Of a DNA stretch of 64,000 bases, positions 1 to 8,517 are shown one piece after another (positions within the stretch are counted from its first letter, which is position 1; each line of letters begins with the position of its first letter). Under the pieces are notes generated by a model. That model was not told the DNA's origin. It did not search any database and saw nothing but the letters and a program-made list of their open reading frames with translations. This stretch comes from Demequina sp. GTDB taxonomy: Bacteria > Actinomycetota > Actinomycetes > Actinomycetales > Demequinaceae. The stretch covers positions 1,577,979 through 1,641,978 of the forward strand of contig JANQAD010000001.1 of NCBI GenBank assembly GCA_024707205.1, in the 5' to 3' direction. A program made the position numbers and the translations under genes.

Positions 1-759
1 GTCGCGTCCCTCGTCTCGCTGCCGCTCGACGAGCTTGACAGGGCGATGGACGTGATCCGCGTGGCGATGACACATCAGCGGGGCATCATCGGCGTCCACC
101 TCGAGGGCCCGTTCCTCGCTCCCCAGCGCCGTGGCGCCCACGACCCGGCCGCGCTCGCGGAGCCGACCCCGGAGCTGGTCGGCGACATCCTCGACATCGT
201 CGGTGACGATCTCCGCCAGATCACCATCGCCCCCGAACTGCCGGGCGCGATGGATGCCATTCGCGCCTTCACCGCGGCCGGTGCCGTGGTGGCCGTGGGC
301 CACACGATGGCAGACGCGGAGACGACGACGGCCGCGTTCGAGGCCGGCGCTTCCCTGCTCACCCACGGCTTCAACGCGATGGCCGGCATCGGCGCCCGCG
401 AGATCGGACCCGTCGGCGCCGCCATCGCCGATCCTCTGGCACACATCGAGCTCATCGCGGACGGCATCCACGTGAGCCCAACGCTCATTCGCACCCTCTT
501 CTCCGTGGTGCCTGACCGCATCGTGCTCGTGACCGACGCCATGGCGGCCGCGGGATCGGCTTCGGGCCGCTACCGCCTAGGCTCCCTCGACGTCGAGGTG
601 ACGGACGACGGCCGTGCGGTGCTTGCGGGCACCGATACCCTCGCGGGATCCACGCTCACGCTCGACAGGGCGGTGGAGGTGTGTGTCGCGGCGGGGGTGC
701 CGCGCGCGCAGGCGGAGACGGCGGCCAGCACCACGCCGCGACGGCTGCTCGGCGTCTAG
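1..759 (+). CDS. nagA: N-acetylglucosamine-6-phosphate deacetylase, 5' end missing
   Basis: The reading frame is open from the first base, so the N-terminus lies outside the window; about 252 residues remain of a family usually near 380. The enzyme removes acetate from GlcNAc-6-phosphate in the cytoplasm, feeding amino-sugar recycling. Visible family motifs, in order: HLEGPF with the metal-binding Glu (residue 35 from the window edge), GHT, a THxFNAM block read here as THGFNAM, ADGIHV, and LVTDAM carrying the catalytic Asp. The order and spacing fit NagA. The Gly where most homologues have Leu in THLFNAM is a minor deviation. It ends four bases from the convergent purU stop. Confidence 0.93.
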   Translation, partial: VASLVSLPLDELDRAMDVIRVAMTHQRGIIGVHLEGPFLAPQRRGAHDPAALAEPTPELVGDILDIVGDDLRQITIAPELPGAMDAIRAFTAAGAVVAVGHTMADAETTTAAFEAGASLLTHGFNAMAGIGAREIGPVGAAIADPLAHIELIADGIHVSPTLIRTLFSVVPDRIVLVTDAMAAAGSASGRYRLGSLDVEVTDDGRAVLAGTDTLAGSTLTLDRAVEVCVAAGVPRAQAETAASTTPRRLLGV

Positions 760-763
760 CAGG

Positions 764-1627
764 CTATTTGAAGACGATGGTGCGGTGGCCGTCGATGAGC
801 ACGCGGTGCTCAGCGTGCCAGCGCACGGCTCGGGCAAGCGCGCGTCTCTCCACGTCTGCGCCGATCGCCGTCAGCGCCTCCGGCGTATGGGCGTGGTCCA
901 CCCGCTCAACGTCCTGCTCAATGATGGGGCCCTCGTCGAGGTCGCTCGTGACGTAGTGCGCCGTGGCGCCGATGAGCTTGACGCCGCGATCATGCGCCTG
1001 GAAGTACGGCCGGGCTCCCTTGAACGATGGCAGGAATGAGTGGTGGATGTTGATCGCCCGCCCGCGCAGCGCCGCGGCGAGCTCGGGTGACAGGATCTGC
1101 ATGTAGCGCGCAAGCACCACGAGCTCAACGTCGAGCTCCTCGACCATCGCGAGCAGCGCGGCCTCGGCGTCTGCCTTCGTGTCCGGCGTCACGGGGATGT
1201 GGACGAACGGCTTGCCGTAGAACCTGGCGAGGTCCTCAAGGGCGGAGTGATTGCCCACCACCGCGACCACATCGATGGGCAGCGTGCCGGCGCGCTCTCG
1301 GAACAGCAGGTCGTTGATGCAGTGCTCCGCTTTCGACACGAGCACCAGCGTGCGCATCTTGCGGCCGGCGGTGTCGAGGTTCCACGTCATGCCGAATCGC
1401 TCCGCGATGGGAGCGAGCGCGGCCCTCAGCGTGTCCTCAGAGGCCCCGGCCTCAAGTTCTACCCGCATGAAGAACTGACCCGTGTCTGCGGCCCCGAACT
1501 GCTGTGACTCTGTGATGTTGCCGCCGAGCCCAGCGATCGCTCCGGACACCGCGTGAACGATGCCGGGGCCGTCGGGGCATGACAGGCTGAGCACGTACGC
1601 CGCTGGTGCCGCTGCATGTGGTGTCAC
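764..1627 (-). CDS. purU: Formyltetrahydrofolate deformylase
   Basis: This enzyme hydrolyses 10-formyl-tetrahydrofolate to formate and tetrahydrofolate, balancing one-carbon pools for purine synthesis. The N-terminal part (about residues 10-85) is an ACT domain beginning LSCPDGPGIVHAVS. The C-terminal formyltransferase fold carries NIHHSFLPSF, and then TSDLDEGPII with the catalytic Asp. Length near 287 residues matches the family. A GTG start at 1627 is chosen because GGAGG sits five bases upstream; an in-frame ATG at 1639 would add four residues. The gene lies a few kilobases from glyA and folD, which work on the same cofactor pool, but on the other strand. Confidence 0.93.
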   Translation of the reverse strand: MTPHAAAPAAYVLSLSCPDGPGIVHAVSGAIAGLGGNITESQQFGAADTGQFFMRVELEAGASEDTLRAALAPIAERFGMTWNLDTAGRKMRTLVLVSKAEHCINDLLFRERAGTLPIDVVAVVGNHSALEDLARFYGKPFVHIPVTPDTKADAEAALLAMVEELDVELVVLARYMQILSPELAAALRGRAINIHHSFLPSFKGARPYFQAHDRGVKLIGATAHYVTSDLDEGPIIEQDVERVDHAHTPEALTAIGADVERRALARAVRWHAEHRVLIDGHRTIVFK

Positions 1628-1655
1628 CGCGTCCTCCATTCGCCAGCCAATCCTA
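1628..1655 (-). promoter_or_regulatory. purU -10 element and Shine-Dalgarno
   Basis: On the minus strand TAGGAT (1655-1650) is followed about 12 bases later by GGAGG (1636-1632), five bases before a GTG. An ATG at 1639 overlaps this GGAGG and so is a less likely start. This spacing decides the GTG at 1627 as the start of purU. Confidence 0.5.
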
Positions 1656-1660
1656 GAGGG

Positions 1661-2527
1661 CTAGATGACCGGCGGACGTCCCAGCTTGGTCATGGTCCAC
1701 ACCGCGCGCCACGACAGCGGCCGACGCCGTCCCGCCTCCTCGCGGAAACCCTCCTTGGCGCCAGCGCACCAGGCGGTCAAATCAGACGGGTGGCGAGCGT
1801 GCCGTACAACGGTCACCGCGGACCAGTTGGCCACGTAGCCGATGCCGAGCAGCAGCGGGAGGTTGCGCCGCGCGAGCCACACGCGGTTGCGCGAGTCGTG
1901 GCGAAGGTGATCCGGGTGCCGGTCGCGGGACGTGAGCGGGTGTTCGGCCGCGAGGCTCGCGTCGTAGGCGACGCGGAAGCCTGCGTCCCATGCCCGCCAC
2001 GCGAGTTCTATGCCCTCGTGGGCGTACCGAAAGCGACCCGCCCACCCGTCGGTGGCCGCGAGCGCCGACCGCCGCACCGCGACCGCGCCCTCGACCACCG
2101 TGACCACAGGTGATGAGCGCTCGGGGTTCTTGTCGGCGAGCCGGGGGACCCAGCGTCGGGCCGTGACGCCGTTCGCGGACCGAATGCGGATCTGCACCAC
2201 GCCGAGCCCTGGGTCGGCGGCGAACTCCCTCCCAAGCGCTGCGAGCGTCTTCGGTTCGGGGAGGGTCGCGTCGTCGTCGAGGAAGAACAGGAGATCCGCC
2301 GTCGCCGCTGCGAAGCCTCTGTTGCGGCCGCCGGGCGCCCCTACGTTCTCGCTCACCGCGACCCCGATGACCCCCGTGGGGAGATTGGCTGGCTCCCAGC
2401 CGTTTCCCACCACGATCACCTCGAGATCCGCGTCCTGCTGGGCCATGACGGAAGCGAGCGCACGGCTCAGGGCCTCCGGTCGATCGCCCTGAGTGACGAT
2501 CACCACCGACCACGCGGGGAACGTCAC
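1661..2527 (-). CDS. Family 2 glycosyltransferase
   Basis: A 288-residue GT-A enzyme. It opens with the nucleotide-binding strand WSVVIVTQGDRPEAL; GAPGGRNRG and FFLDDDATL (the metal-binding acidic motif) follow near residues 65-90, then an acceptor region with HEGIELAWRAW. Such enzymes transfer a sugar from a nucleotide sugar to an envelope polymer or lipid. No strong membrane anchor is obvious, though a short hydrophobic stretch occurs near residues 225-240. It starts with GTG three bases after the TagD-like gene and is third in an operon with CDP-alcohol phosphotransferase and cytidylyltransferase genes. This suggests a role in a glycerol-phosphate or similar envelope polymer. Donor and acceptor are not predictable. 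Confidence 0.85.
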   Translation of the reverse strand: MTFPAWSVVIVTQGDRPEALSRALASVMAQQDADLEVIVVGNGWEPANLPTGVIGVAVSENVGAPGGRNRGFAAATADLLFFLDDDATLPEPKTLAALGREFAADPGLGVVQIRIRSANGVTARRWVPRLADKNPERSSPVVTVVEGAVAVRRSALAATDGWAGRFRYAHEGIELAWRAWDAGFRVAYDASLAAEHPLTSRDRHPDHLRHDSRNRVWLARRNLPLLLGIGYVANWSAVTVVRHARHPSDLTAWCAGAKEGFREEAGRRRPLSWRAVWTMTKLGRPPVI

Positions 2528-2530
2528 AGG

Positions 2531-2932
2531 CTAGCCCTCGTCATCCCTGATAGCCGTGATGATCTCGGTCGTGGAGACGCCCTCAGTGCGCGGCAGGTAC
2601 ACGACCCGCGCCACGTCCGCGAGGTCATCGAACGCACCCTGCCAGTCGGCGCCCATCACCAGGATGTCCGCCCCGTGCTCGACCACGTAGTCCCGCTTCG
2701 CCTCGAGCGATTCCTCGAGGAACACTTCGTCCACGCACGCGAGGCTCGCGACGATCGCGAGCCGGTGGTCCTGCGGGTAGACGGGCAGGCGGCCCTTCTT
2801 CCTTTCGTTGAGTTCGTCGGAGGACACACCCACGGTCAGATGGTCGCCGAGGTCGTGGGCTCGCAGCAGGAGGTTCACGTGGCCGATGTGCAGCACGTCG
2901 AAGGTGCCGAACGTGATGACCTTGCGGGTCAT
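2531..2932 (-). CDS. tagD: Glycerol-3-phosphate cytidylyltransferase-like enzyme
   Basis: A 133-residue nucleotidyltransferase of the TagD/cytidylyltransferase family, which makes CDP-glycerol (or another CDP-alcohol) from CTP. The HxGH signature is at residues 15-18 (HIGH) and the second signature RTEGVSTTE at 115-123, both essential for CTP binding in the family. The length matches TagD (about 130). Its ATG overlaps the stop of the CDP-alcohol phosphotransferase gene (ATGA), implying translational coupling, and the glycosyltransferase follows after three bases. The neighbouring enzyme would use the CDP-alcohol product. Glycerol-3-phosphate as substrate is a family-based inference. Confidence 0.87.
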   Translation of the reverse strand: MTRKVITFGTFDVLHIGHVNLLLRAHDLGDHLTVGVSSDELNERKKGRLPVYPQDHRLAIVASLACVDEVFLEESLEAKRDYVVEHGADILVMGADWQGAFDDLADVARVVYLPRTEGVSTTEIITAIRDDEG

Positions 2933-3729
2933 GGCGCGAGCCGCGGCGAGGTGAGCGCGGAGGCAATGTGGCCAACGATGACGATCGGCGTCACGATGAG
3001 CAGTGCGACCATGAGCCAGGCAAGCGCCGACGGCACCCAGATCGCGACGATGAAGCCCACGAGATACAGGTGCGCCTGCTCCACCGAGTGGTACACCCGG
3101 TGAATAGGCACCCGTCTCGCCGCGGCACGCAGCGTGCGCACCGCGCCGGGTGCGGGCTCCCGTGACGCCGCGGAGTCCGGCAGCCGCGGCAGTCCTGCGG
3201 ACGCGCGCGCAACCGCGACGGCGTCGTTCACCGACTTGTTGATGAGGACCAGCACCGCGAGCGCAAGACCTGCGGCTGCCCAGCGTCCAGCATCCTCCGG
3301 GTTGGCGAGCGCAAGGCCGACGCCGAGGCAGGCGGGCAGGGAAGCCTCCGTCACCGAGTGGGCAAGGTGGTCAAGGAACACGCCGCGCGCAGACGCCGTC
3401 CTGCGCCACCGCGCGACCTCGCCATCGGCGGCGTCGAGGAGCATCTGGAGGTGTGCGAACAGCACGGCAAGGAGCGCGCCCCACACCGAACCGAGCAGCA
3501 GACTCGCGGAGGCGGCAAGGCCAGTGGCGATCACCAAGGTCGTGACAGCGTCGGCGCTCATGCCCCATCGAATGGCGAGTGCGGCGACGTGCGAGGAGTA
3601 GCGTCGCCACAGGAGGTCGGCGCTCCAATGCTCAGCGTTGGCGCGCTCGCGAATCGCGGCGGGTTGGCCGTCGCGCCTCACCTCCGCCGCGGCTACGCGA
3701 AAACGGCCACGCCGCGGTGCCTGGTCCAT
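2929..3729 (-). CDS. CDP-alcohol phosphatidyltransferase family membrane protein
   Basis: A 266-residue integral membrane enzyme with several hydrophobic segments (about 60-100, 125-160, 225-255). The family signature D-x2-D-G-x2-A-R-x8-G-x3-D-x3-D appears as D99, D102, G103, A106, R107, G116 and D120, but the last Asp, usually the catalytic base, is His124. I believe some actinobacterial subfamilies carry this change, so it is not necessarily inactivating. A minus-strand TACGAT (3743-3738) eight bases before the ATG is a plausible -10. First gene of an operon with tagD-like and GT2 genes; it probably joins an alcohol-phosphate head group to a lipid or sugar. Substrate unknown. Confidence 0.82.
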   Translation of the reverse strand: MDQAPRRGRFRVAAAEVRRDGQPAAIRERANAEHWSADLLWRRYSSHVAALAIRWGMSADAVTTLVIATGLAASASLLLGSVWGALLAVLFAHLQMLLDAADGEVARWRRTASARGVFLDHLAHSVTEASLPACLGVGLALANPEDAGRWAAAGLALAVLVLINKSVNDAVAVARASAGLPRLPDSAASREPAPGAVRTLRAAARRVPIHRVYHSVEQAHLYLVGFIVAIWVPSALAWLMVALLIVTPIVIVGHIASALTSPRLAP

Positions 3730-3824
3730 GCCGCCTCATCGTAGCCCGCAATCGAAGGGCACGATTCGGTCACGTCGCGCCGAGCCTGGCTCCCTACGCT
3801 GTTTGCGTCTGCCACGATGGACCC

Positions 3825-4351
3825 ATGGCCGATGAGCAGCTCCGCATCGACGTCGTGACCCCCGCGGACGCGGGGAGCTCCTCACGGTGCGCCGCGCCGC
3901 TTTCGTCACCGAGGCGCAGATCTTCAACGACCCCAACATTCCCGCGCTCACGCAGACGCTGGAAGAGCTCGTGGTGGACCTGCAGTCCGGCGACGTCGTC
4001 ACGCTTGGCGCGTGGAGCGGGCCTCGCCTGGTTGGCTCGATCCGCGTGGGCATCGAGGACGACAAGGCGACCATTGGGCGCCTTGCGGTGGTCCCGGACC
4101 TGCAGGGCAAGGGAATCGGCACGCAACTGCTGTTCGCCGTGCTCGGCTACCTCCCGGAGAACACCAAAGAGGTGTGGGTCTTCACGGGGCAGAACTCCAA
4201 GCACAACATCGCGCTGTACAACAGGGCGGGGTACGAGCACCAGTTTGACCAGGTGGCGGGCGATCTCACGTATGCCTACCTGCGCAAGGTTCTCGAGGCG
4301 GGCGCCATCGTCGACGACGACGATGACGTCGCGGTGCGCGGCGACAACTAG
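3825..4351 (+). CDS. GNAT-family acetyltransferase (apparent 1-base frame break)
   Basis: About 175 residues when read across a break near 3873, where a run of four G needs one more base. Before the break the frame gives MADEQLRIDVVTPADAG; after it LLTVRRAAFVTEAQ and the acetyl-CoA site LQGKGIGTQLL (the Q/RxxGxG/A motif), then ALYNRAGYE typical of the GNAT C-terminus. It transfers an acyl group from acyl-CoA to an amine of unknown identity. Its stop overlaps that of the convergent methyltransferase gene by CTAG. I treat the break as a sequencing indel, because both halves keep coding character and align to one domain. Confidence 0.75.
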
Positions 4352-5271
4352 CCGCTGGTCGTGTCCTTCAGCACTGCCATGGTGCTGACGCCGGCATCAA
4401 CGCGGCGGAACTCCGGCCAGCGCGCAGTCCATCCCTCGAGGATCTCCTGCTCCGTATCGCGGTGAATGTCATCGAGGGCGACGACCGCCCCCGGCCGCAA
4501 GGCCCCTCGAAGCACCTCGAGTGCCGGTCGGCGCGCGAAGGGTCCAGTCGCCTCGGGAGGCCCGTCCACGAGCAGGAGGTCGATGCCGGCAAGGCCCTCA
4601 AGGGCGGTCTCGTCGTACCACGGGGCATCCTCGCCGCGGTCCGCAAGTGGGGCCAAGCGGACCTCGGCGACGTCCGTCAACGAGTGCAGGGCAAGCTGCC
4701 TGCGGGTGGCCTCCGCGTAGTCGCTGTCGTGGTCGATGGACACGATGCGTCCGCCGGTCTGCTTCAGCTGCTGCGCGATCCAAACGGTGGAGGTGCCGGA
4801 GCCGAGCTCGACCACAAACTGGGGTCGCTCGCGCCGGATGAGGTCCCTGAGCTCGCCGAGAGCACGAGCGTCAAGGGCGAAGCCTCCCGACGGGGGCAGC
4901 AGCGGGTGATCGCCTGACCGAGGAAGCACCTGCAGGAGGGCCTCAACCTGCTTCGTCTGCTCGCGGAGGTCTTTCGTGATCTCCCAACGGAGCTGTTCCT
5001 TGGTTCGCGACACGTGCCTCGACAGCGCCTCGATCTCACGCTTGAGAGACTCGCCGGACGCCTGCTTGCGTTCCACCCGCGCGAGCCGGCTGCTCGCGCC
5101 GCGGGCGGTGTCCCACGCGCCGAACGCCAGCAGGGAGGCGAGGCCAGCGAGCACGGCCGTCGCGCCCATCGCCAACTCGAGGTTCTCGGCCGCCGCCGCC
5201 CCAACGGCCACCGCCACGATGATCGCCGTAGCGCCCCAAACCGCTGCCTTGCGGCGACCGAACCGAGCCAC
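4348..5271 (-). CDS. Membrane-anchored class I SAM-dependent methyltransferase
   Basis: About 307 residues starting at GTG, with GGGAG upstream. Two hydrophobic segments (about 13-30 and 35-50) are followed by a charged, helical, probably coiled-coil region (65-115), then a Rossmann methyltransferase domain. Motif I is [11 protein letters not shown], acidic motif II IVSIDHD, and a later acidic strand [10 protein letters not shown] and [10 protein letters not shown] are typical of O-methyltransferase-type folds. The protein is likely tethered to the inner face of the membrane. The substrate is unknown. It ends in a CTAG overlap with the GNAT gene and begins 211 bases from glyA, divergently. 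Confidence 0.75.
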   Translation of the reverse strand: MARFGRRKAAVWGATAIIVAVAVGAAAAENLELAMGATAVLAGLASLLAFGAWDTARGASSRLARVERKQASGESLKREIEALSRHVSRTKEQLRWEITKDLREQTKQVEALLQVLPRSGDHPLLPPSGGFALDARALGELRDLIRRERPQFVVELGSGTSTVWIAQQLKQTGGRIVSIDHDSDYAEATRRQLALHSLTDVAEVRLAPLADRGEDAPWYDETALEGLAGIDLLLVDGPPEATGPFARRPALEVLRGALRPGAVVALDDIHRDTEQEILEGWTARWPEFRRVDAGVSTMAVLKDTTSG

Positions 5272-5352
5272 GGCATCTCCCTCATTGGATACTCAGTGCA
5301 CTGGTCGCACACCCTACCGCTTGGCCCCAGTTGCGTTGGTAGACTTGGCGCA

Positions 5353-5424
5353 GTCGCGACTGGCGCACGTGGTGTCACCACGAGGGAGCGGCAACCTTAG
5401 GACTGTTGGTCGTTCGCCTGGGCC
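5353..5424 (+). ncRNA. ZTP (pfl) riboswitch upstream of glyA
   Basis: The leader carries the hallmark conserved blocks of the pfl motif: CGACTGGCG at 5357-5365, a short hairpin GTGGT-GTC-ACCAC (5369-5381), GAGGGAGCGGC, and then after a variable linker the block TCGCCTGGGC (5414-5423). ZTP riboswitches bind ZMP/ZTP, which accumulate when 10-formyl-tetrahydrofolate is low, and switch on folate genes. This agrees with the downstream glyA-folD pair. The expression platform between 5425 and 5475 is GC-rich without a U tract, so control of translation or of a non-canonical terminator is more likely than a classical intrinsic terminator. Confidence 0.85.
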
Positions 5425-5482
5425 AAGGTCACCGGAAACCGCCGGCGGCCGCGTGCCGCCCGCCCAACAGGTAAGGAACGCC

Positions 5483-6774
5483 ATGAGCACCGATTCCAGC
5501 GCCACCGCAGCCGTCATGAACGCGACGCTGCAGGACTTTGACCCAGACATCGCCCAGGTTCTCGATCGTGAGCTGAACCGTCAGCGCACGTACCTCGAGA
5601 TGATCGCCTCCGAGAACTTTGTGCCGCGCTCCGTGCTGCAGGCGCAGGGCTCCGTCCTCACCAACAAGTACGCGGAGGGCTACCCGGGCCGCCGCTACTA
5701 CGGCGGCTGCGAGGAGGTCGACGTAGCGGAGTCGATCGCCATCGAGCGGGCGAAGGCCCTGTTCGGCGCCGCGTATGCGAACGTCCAGCCCCACCCGGTG
5801 CCACCGCCAATGCGGCTGTGCTGCACGCGCTCATCAACCCCGGCGACAAGATCATGGGCCTGTCTCTCGCCCACGGCGGCCACCTGACGCACGGAATGAA
5901 GCTCAACTTCTCGGGCAAGCTCTACGAGGTCGCCGCGTACGGCCTCGACGAGGCCACGTACCGCGTGGAGATGGAGACGGTTCGCAAGATCGCGCTCGAG
6001 GAGCGCCCGGACGTCATCATCGCGGGCTGGTCGGCCTACCCCCGCCACCTCGACTTCGCCGCCTTCCGCTCCATCGCAGACGAGGTCGGCGCCAAGCTGT
6101 GGACGGACATGGCGCACTTCGCGGGACTTGTCGCCGCTGGCCTGCACCCCTCGCCGGTTCCCCACTCCGACGTGGTCTCAACCACCGTCCACAAGACGCT
6201 CGGCGGCCCGCGCTCCGGCCTCATCGTGTCGCGCGACGAGGAATACGCGAAGAAGCTCAACTCCGCCGTCTTCCCCGGCCAGCAGGGCGGCCCGCTCATG
6301 CACGTCATCGCCGCCAAGGCGGTGGCGCTCAAGGCCGCCGCTCAGCCCGAGTTCAAGGAGCGCATGGAGCGCGTCCTCGAGGGTGCCCGCATCCTCGCCG
6401 ATCGCCTCACGGCGCCCGACGCTGTGGCCGCGGGCGTCAACGTGGTCACGGGCGGCACGGACGTCCACCTGGTGCTGGCCGACCTCCGCAACTCGCCGCT
6501 CTCCGGCCAGGACGCAGAGGACCTGCTGCACGAGGTCGGCATCACCGTGAACCGCAACGCGGTGCCTTTCGACCCCCGCCCCCCGATGGTCACCTCCGGC
6601 CTGCGCATCGGCACGCCCGCGTTGGCTTCGCGCGGCTTCGGTGCCGAGGAGTTCACCGAGGTCGCCGACGTCATCGCCACGGCCCTCAAGGGCGGTGCCG
6701 ACGTGGACGCTCTGCGTGCGCGTGTGGCCAAGCTGGCCGACGACTTCCCGCTCTACGACGGCCTGCAGCAGTAG
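5483..6774 (+). CDS. glyA: Serine hydroxymethyltransferase (apparent 1-base frame break)
   Basis: A PLP enzyme converting serine and tetrahydrofolate to glycine and 5,10-methylene-tetrahydrofolate. Read across a missing base near 5795 it is about 430 residues, the normal size. The first part gives [17 protein letters not shown] and GCEEVDVAE; the frame breaks inside the conserved PHSGA motif (read as PHP) and resumes at [14 protein letters not shown]. The PLP-lysine motif is [14 protein letters not shown]. The start ATG has AAGGAA seven bases upstream. The gene is essential in most bacteria, so a sequencing indel is more likely than a pseudogene. folD follows nine bases after the stop, under the same riboswitch. 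Confidence 0.94.
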
Positions 6775-6783
6775 GCGACCACC

Positions 6784-7665
6784 ATGGTGGCGCAGGTATT
6801 GGATGGCCGGGCCACAGCGTCGGCCATCAAGGGCGAACTGACGGCCCGGGTGGCGGCGCTGCGCGAGCGCGGTGTGGTGCCCGGCCTTGGCACGCTGCTG
6901 GTGGGCTCCGATCCGGGGTCTATCTGGTACGTCAACGGCAAGCACGCGGACTGCGCGGAGGTTGGCATCGCGTCGATTCGCGAGGATCTGCCGGAGACGG
7001 CCACGCAGGAGGAGATCGAGGCGGCGATTGCGCGGCTGAACGCCAACCCGGAGTGCACGGGGTTCATCGTGCAGCTGCCGTTGCCGCAAGGGATCGACAC
7101 CAACAGGGTGCTCGAGCTCGTTGACCCGGACAAGGACGCCGACGGCCTGCACCCCACCAACCTCGGCCGACTGGTGCTGCGCATGAGCGAGGAGATCACC
7201 TCGTCGCTGCCGTGCACGCCCAAGGGCATCATCGAGCTCATCGAGCGGCACGGCGTCTCGCTGCGCGGCAAGGAGGTCGTGGTGATCGGCCGCGGTACGA
7301 CGGTGGGGCGCTCCATCGGGCTGCTCCTCACGCGCCGCGCGGTCAACGCGACCGTGACGCTGTGCCATACCGGGACCGCGGACCTCGCCTCACACACGCG
7401 CGCTGCGGACGTGATCGTGGCCGCCGCCGGCGTGCCCGGGCTCGTGACTGGGGACATGGTCAAGGACGGCGCAGTGCTCATCGACGTGGGCGTCTCCCGC
7501 ATCACCGACCCGGAGACCGGCAAGTCTCGCGTAGCTGGGGACATCGCGCCGGAGGCTCTCGAGAAGGCGTCCTGGTACTCGCCCAATCCCGGCGGCGTTG
7601 GGCCCATGACGAGGGCGATGCTGCTGTCGAACGTGGTGGAGTCAGCCGAGCGCTCACTGACGTAA
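6784..7665 (+). CDS. folD: Bifunctional methylenetetrahydrofolate dehydrogenase / cyclohydrolase
   Basis: A 293-residue cytoplasmic enzyme that interconverts 5,10-methylene-, methenyl- and 10-formyl-tetrahydrofolate with NADP. The catalytic lysine motif is YVNGKHADC, and [10 protein letters not shown] and DKDADGLHP line the folate site. The NADP-binding loop is [11 protein letters not shown], and [12 protein letters not shown] is near the C-terminus. Length is typical (280-300). It is nine bases downstream of glyA, in one ZTP-controlled operon: GlyA makes methylene-THF and FolD turns it into formyl-THF, the compound whose shortage the riboswitch senses. Confidence 0.96.
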   Translation: MVAQVLDGRATASAIKGELTARVAALRERGVVPGLGTLLVGSDPGSIWYVNGKHADCAEVGIASIREDLPETATQEEIEAAIARLNANPECTGFIVQLPLPQGIDTNRVLELVDPDKDADGLHPTNLGRLVLRMSEEITSSLPCTPKGIIELIERHGVSLRGKEVVVIGRGTTVGRSIGLLLTRRAVNATVTLCHTGTADLASHTRAADVIVAAAGVPGLVTGDMVKDGAVLIDVGVSRITDPETGKSRVAGDIAPEALEKASWYSPNPGGVGPMTRAMLLSNVVESAERSLT

Positions 7666-7704
7666 CCCGGCGCCGCGCCGGCACAAGGTGTCGGCGGCCC
7701 CGGT

Positions 7705-7716
7705 TAGGCTCGTTCC
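7705..7716 (+). promoter_or_regulatory. Leaderless-type promoter of xthA
   Basis: TAGGCT at 7705-7710 lies six bases before the ATG at 7717 and no Shine-Dalgarno is visible. Transcription probably starts at or next to the ATG. Confidence 0.5.
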
Positions 7717-8517
7717 ATGCGAATTGCCACCGTGAACGTCAATGGCGTGAGGGCCGCCCTGCGCAAGGGAATGCTCGAGTGGTTGGAGACCGCCAAGCCC
7801 GATGTCGTGTGCATGCAGGAGGTGCGGGCGCCCGACGACGTTGTCCGGGAGGCGTTCGCCGGCGAGTGGCATGTGGCCCACCAGGAGAGCGAGCAGAAGG
7901 GCCGGTCTGGCGTCGCGATCCTGTCACGCACGCCCCTTGAAGACATCAAGGTGGCTGTCGACGTGTTCGGGCCCGCAGGCGCGGAGGCGACCCACACCGG
8001 CCGGTGGGTAGAGGGCACGGTGGCGAGCCCCGCGGGGCCGGTGCGCGTGATCTCCACCTATGTGCACTCCGGTGGGGTGGGCACGCCCAAGCAGCAGGAC
8101 AAGTACTGGTTTCTGGACCTCGTGACCCTGCGCCTCGCAGAGCTCTCCCAGGCGCACGAGCTCGCGGTCGCGATGGGAGACGTCAACATCGCCCACACCG
8201 AGCGCGACCTGCGCAACTGGAAGGGCAACCTCAAGACGGCCGGCTTCCTGCCGGAGGAGCGCGCTTACCTCGACTCGTGGTTCGGCGCCGGTTGGGTGGA
8301 CGTGCACCGCACGCTCTCGGGAGACATCGACGGCCCGTACACGTGGTGGTCGCAGCGCGGAAAGGCGTTCGACAACGACGCCGGCTGGCGCATCGACTAC
8401 CAGATCGCGAGCGCCAAGCTCGCGGCGCTCGCGACCACCGCCCGGGTTGACCGGCAGGCGTCGTGGGACACGCGCTGGACGGACCACGCCCCGCTAGTCG
8501 TTGACTACAGCCTCTAG
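7717..8517 (+). CDS. xthA: Exodeoxyribonuclease III (AP endonuclease)
   Basis: A 266-residue member of the exonuclease III/Endo-EEP family, which cleaves DNA at abasic sites and trims 3' ends in base-excision repair. It begins MRIATVNVNGVRAALRKG. The metal-binding Glu is in CMQEVRAP, VISTYVHSG and GDVNIAHTERDLRNWKGN contain further catalytic residues, and the terminal DH of the active site is in WTDHAPLVVDY. The size fits the family (250-280). No ribosome-binding site precedes it; the -10 six bases upstream suggests leaderless expression. Its TAG overlaps the TAG of the convergent galactokinase-like gene by CTAG. Confidence 0.93.
   Translation: MRIATVNVNGVRAALRKGMLEWLETAKPDVVCMQEVRAPDDVVREAFAGEWHVAHQESEQKGRSGVAILSRTPLEDIKVAVDVFGPAGAEATHTGRWVEGTVASPAGPVRVISTYVHSGGVGTPKQQDKYWFLDLVTLRLAELSQAHELAVAMGDVNIAHTERDLRNWKGNLKTAGFLPEERAYLDSWFGAGWVDVHRTLSGDIDGPYTWWSQRGKAFDNDAGWRIDYQIASAKLAALATTARVDRQASWDTRWTDHAPLVVDYSL

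Noticed and set aside
5483-6774. glyA pseudogene
   Set aside because: One missing base in the PHSGA motif in an otherwise perfect, essential gene, with a dozen similar breaks elsewhere, points to sequencing error.
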